A program made the position numbers and the translations under genes. 7,527 nucleotides of DNA from Pirellulales bacterium (lineage in GTDB: Bacteria; Planctomycetota; Planctomycetia; Pirellulales; Thermoguttaceae): assembly GCA_030617125.1 (NCBI GenBank), contig JAUWWA010000077.1, positions 1 to 7,527 of the forward strand, written 5' to 3'. The first letter of the stretch is position 1, and the number at the start of each line of letters is the position of its first letter. Shown piece by piece: positions 6,459 through 7,527 of this stretch. The notes below the pieces were generated by a model, which did not search any database, was not told where the DNA came from, and saw nothing but the letters and a program-made list of their open reading frames with translations.

Positions 6459-6681
6459 GAGAAAACGTGATTCCCGTATCATAGAAATCACCATAACCAC
6501 GACATCTCCGGTGTCATGGCAATCGCATGGCCGCGTCCCGTCAAAACTTACTCGGGGTTCCGACTCGAATGCTTGACGCCATCGCCAAGCTTATCTATGC
6601 TATCGGGTTAAGCTGGGTCGTGGTGCCCGGCAATTGGAGATTTTGTGTAGAATAGCAAGTTCGACATCCCGAGGCACGCCC
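6459..6681. other. intergenic gap between attC-like site and nuclease gene
   Basis: These 223 bases hold no recognisable gene. The only short plus-strand frame with an ATG (6516-6611, 31 codons) has no ribosome site and no recognisable protein. A TAGAAT at 6648-6653 may be a -10 box for the next gene, lacking a clear -35. GTTAAGC at 6607-6613 fits a GTTRRRY core, but no matching stem or inverse core precedes it. Composition is lower in GC than the ppk region. Confidence 0.4.
6648..6653 (+). promoter_or_regulatory. possible -10 box of the nuclease gene
   Basis: TAGAAT lies 28 bases before the ATG at 6682. A start near 6660 would leave a short leader containing GAGG (6671-6674). No good -35 hexamer is found 16-18 bases upstream, so the call depends on the -10 and on its match to the octamer before the CHAD gene. 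Confidence 0.3.
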
Positions 6682-7527
6682 ATGCCCACTGAACTAAAGC
6701 TGTGGAAGATCGATGACGAGCGTCCGAAATCCGTGCCTCGGCAGAAACTTGATGTTGAGTCTCGAATTGAGAACTGGCTACGGCAAGACATCACATTGAT
6801 TGCCGATGACTTGCTTGTTATCGGTCAACAAGTAGAAACCGCCTACGGCGGATCCATCGATTTGCTCGCGATTGACGGTGTGGGCAATTTGGTGATTCTC
6901 GAACTAAAGCGAGACAAAACGCCACGGGACATTGTCGCTCAGGGTTTGGACTACGCGTCGTGGGTACAGGATCTGAGCCACGAATCCATCCAGGAGATTG
7001 CGACAGGTTTCCTCAAGGATACGACTCTGGAGCAAGCATTCCAAGAGAAGTTCCATTCCGATCTACCCGACGTGCTGAACGAGAGACACAGGATCTACAT
7101 CGTTGCGTCGGCCCTTGATTCGGCCACAGAGAGGATCGTGAAATACCTATCTGAGACTCACGATGTTGACATCAACGTCGCGACGTTCGCATATTTCAAG
7201 ACGGGCGATGTTGAGTTCCTCGGTCGGTCATTGCTTCTCGACGAAACCGCAGTTCAGACGCGGGCCGAAAGCAAATCAAAACGCACTCCGCCTCTGTCCT
7301 GGGAAGAACTTCGGCAGCTTGCCGAACAGAACCGTGTCGGGCCATTATACGACACAGCATTGTCGAGACTTCGACCCCTATTTGACAGCACAAACAGAAC
7401 CCGCAGCAATGTCGCGTTCGTTGGAAACATGGGACACAACAACGCCAGAAACGTGATCGTCGGAATCTACCCTGGCGTGAGCAGTGCTGATAATGGCCTT
7501 ACAGTCATGCTGTTCCTTGATCGTCTC
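6682..7527 (+). CDS. NucS/DUF91-like PDDEXK nuclease domain protein, 3' end outside window
   Basis: The frame is open from ATG 6682 to the last base, giving 282 residues without a stop, so the gene is cut by the window edge. The PDDEXK core is clear: helix VESRIENWL (25-33, Glu27 or Glu30), GGSIDLLAID (56-65, catalytic Asp60), LVILELKRDKTPRD (70-83, Glu74 and Lys76 of the E-x-K pair) and QGLDYASWV (87-95, the Q-x-x-x-Y motif). This is the pattern of NucS C-terminal-like endonuclease domains, which cut DNA with metal. Residues 100-190 continue the domain. Residues from about 205 (SWEELRQLAEQ...) form a further region I cannot name. The start is supported by GAGG (6671-6674), seven bases upstream. 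About half the bases are G+C (90 of 180 over 6721-6900), far below ppk, which suggests horizontal transfer. It could belong to a defence or mobile locus, or be the next cassette after the attC-like site, although its 5' gap is long for a cassette. Confidence 0.82.
   Translation, partial: MPTELKLWKIDDERPKSVPRQKLDVESRIENWLRQDITLIADDLLVIGQQVETAYGGSIDLLAIDGVGNLVILELKRDKTPRDIVAQGLDYASWVQDLSHESIQEIATGFLKDTTLEQAFQEKFHSDLPDVLNERHRIYIVASALDSATERIVKYLSETHDVDINVATFAYFKTGDVEFLGRSLLLDETAVQTRAESKSKRTPPLSWEELRQLAEQNRVGPLYDTALSRLRPLFDSTNRTRSNVAFVGNMGHNNARNVIVGIYPGVSSADNGLTVMLFLDRL

Noticed and set aside
6516..6611. 31-codon open frame in the gap before the nuclease gene
   Set aside because: It has no ribosome binding site, no family resemblance and unremarkable composition.
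6540..6613. Second attC site ending in GTTAAGC
   Set aside because: The core fits GTTRRRY, but no inverse core and no long stem precede it. The GCTTG/CAAGC pairing is short and broken.

Overview
The window is GC-rich chromosomal-type bacterial DNA. Two hand-counted lines inside the polyphosphate kinase gene give 83 G+C out of 120 bases. The gene set is a CHAD protein, a Ppx/GppA-HD phosphatase, PPK1, a small retropepsin-like protease, an AbiEii-like nucleotidyltransferase and a DUF4926 protein. Together with -10 boxes of TAGAAT/TACAAT type, this is most reminiscent of a planctomycete. That placement rests on family resemblance from memory, not on a search.

Left and centre (about 1-5430) form a polyphosphate locus. 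A CHAD-domain protein (polyphosphate-binding helical fold) is followed on the opposite strand by a small clan AA aspartic protease. Next come a Ppx/GppA-type exopolyphosphatase homologue with a C-terminal HD-like domain and polyphosphate kinase 1. The last two form a tight operon: the ppx stop and the ppk GTG start share one base. The protease and ppx genes are divergent, and their best promoter candidates overlap almost completely at 1659-1691. Polymer binding (CHAD), synthesis (PPK1) and possible breakdown or sensing (Ppx-like) therefore sit together. The Ppx-like protein lacks a glutamate that is normally conserved in the family.

The right side (about 5430-7527) is accessory in character. 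A hairpin ends the ppk operon. A nucleotidyltransferase gene follows with its own promoter and good ribosome binding site. Base composition then drops, to about 56% G+C in the DUF4926 gene and about 50% in the last gene. The DUF4926 gene is followed six bases after its stop by an integron attC-like site at 6397-6458. This site has a 14-bp perfect stem, a perfect GTTRRRY core and a degenerate inverse core. It suggests that the gene is, or once was, an integron cassette. After a 223-bp gap the window ends inside a NucS-like PDDEXK nuclease gene (6682 onward) that is open to the edge.

The attC-like site is the most unexpected element. The divergent Ppx active site and the protease lodged inside a polyphosphate locus come next. 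No integrase, transposase, CRISPR array, tRNA or rRNA is visible.
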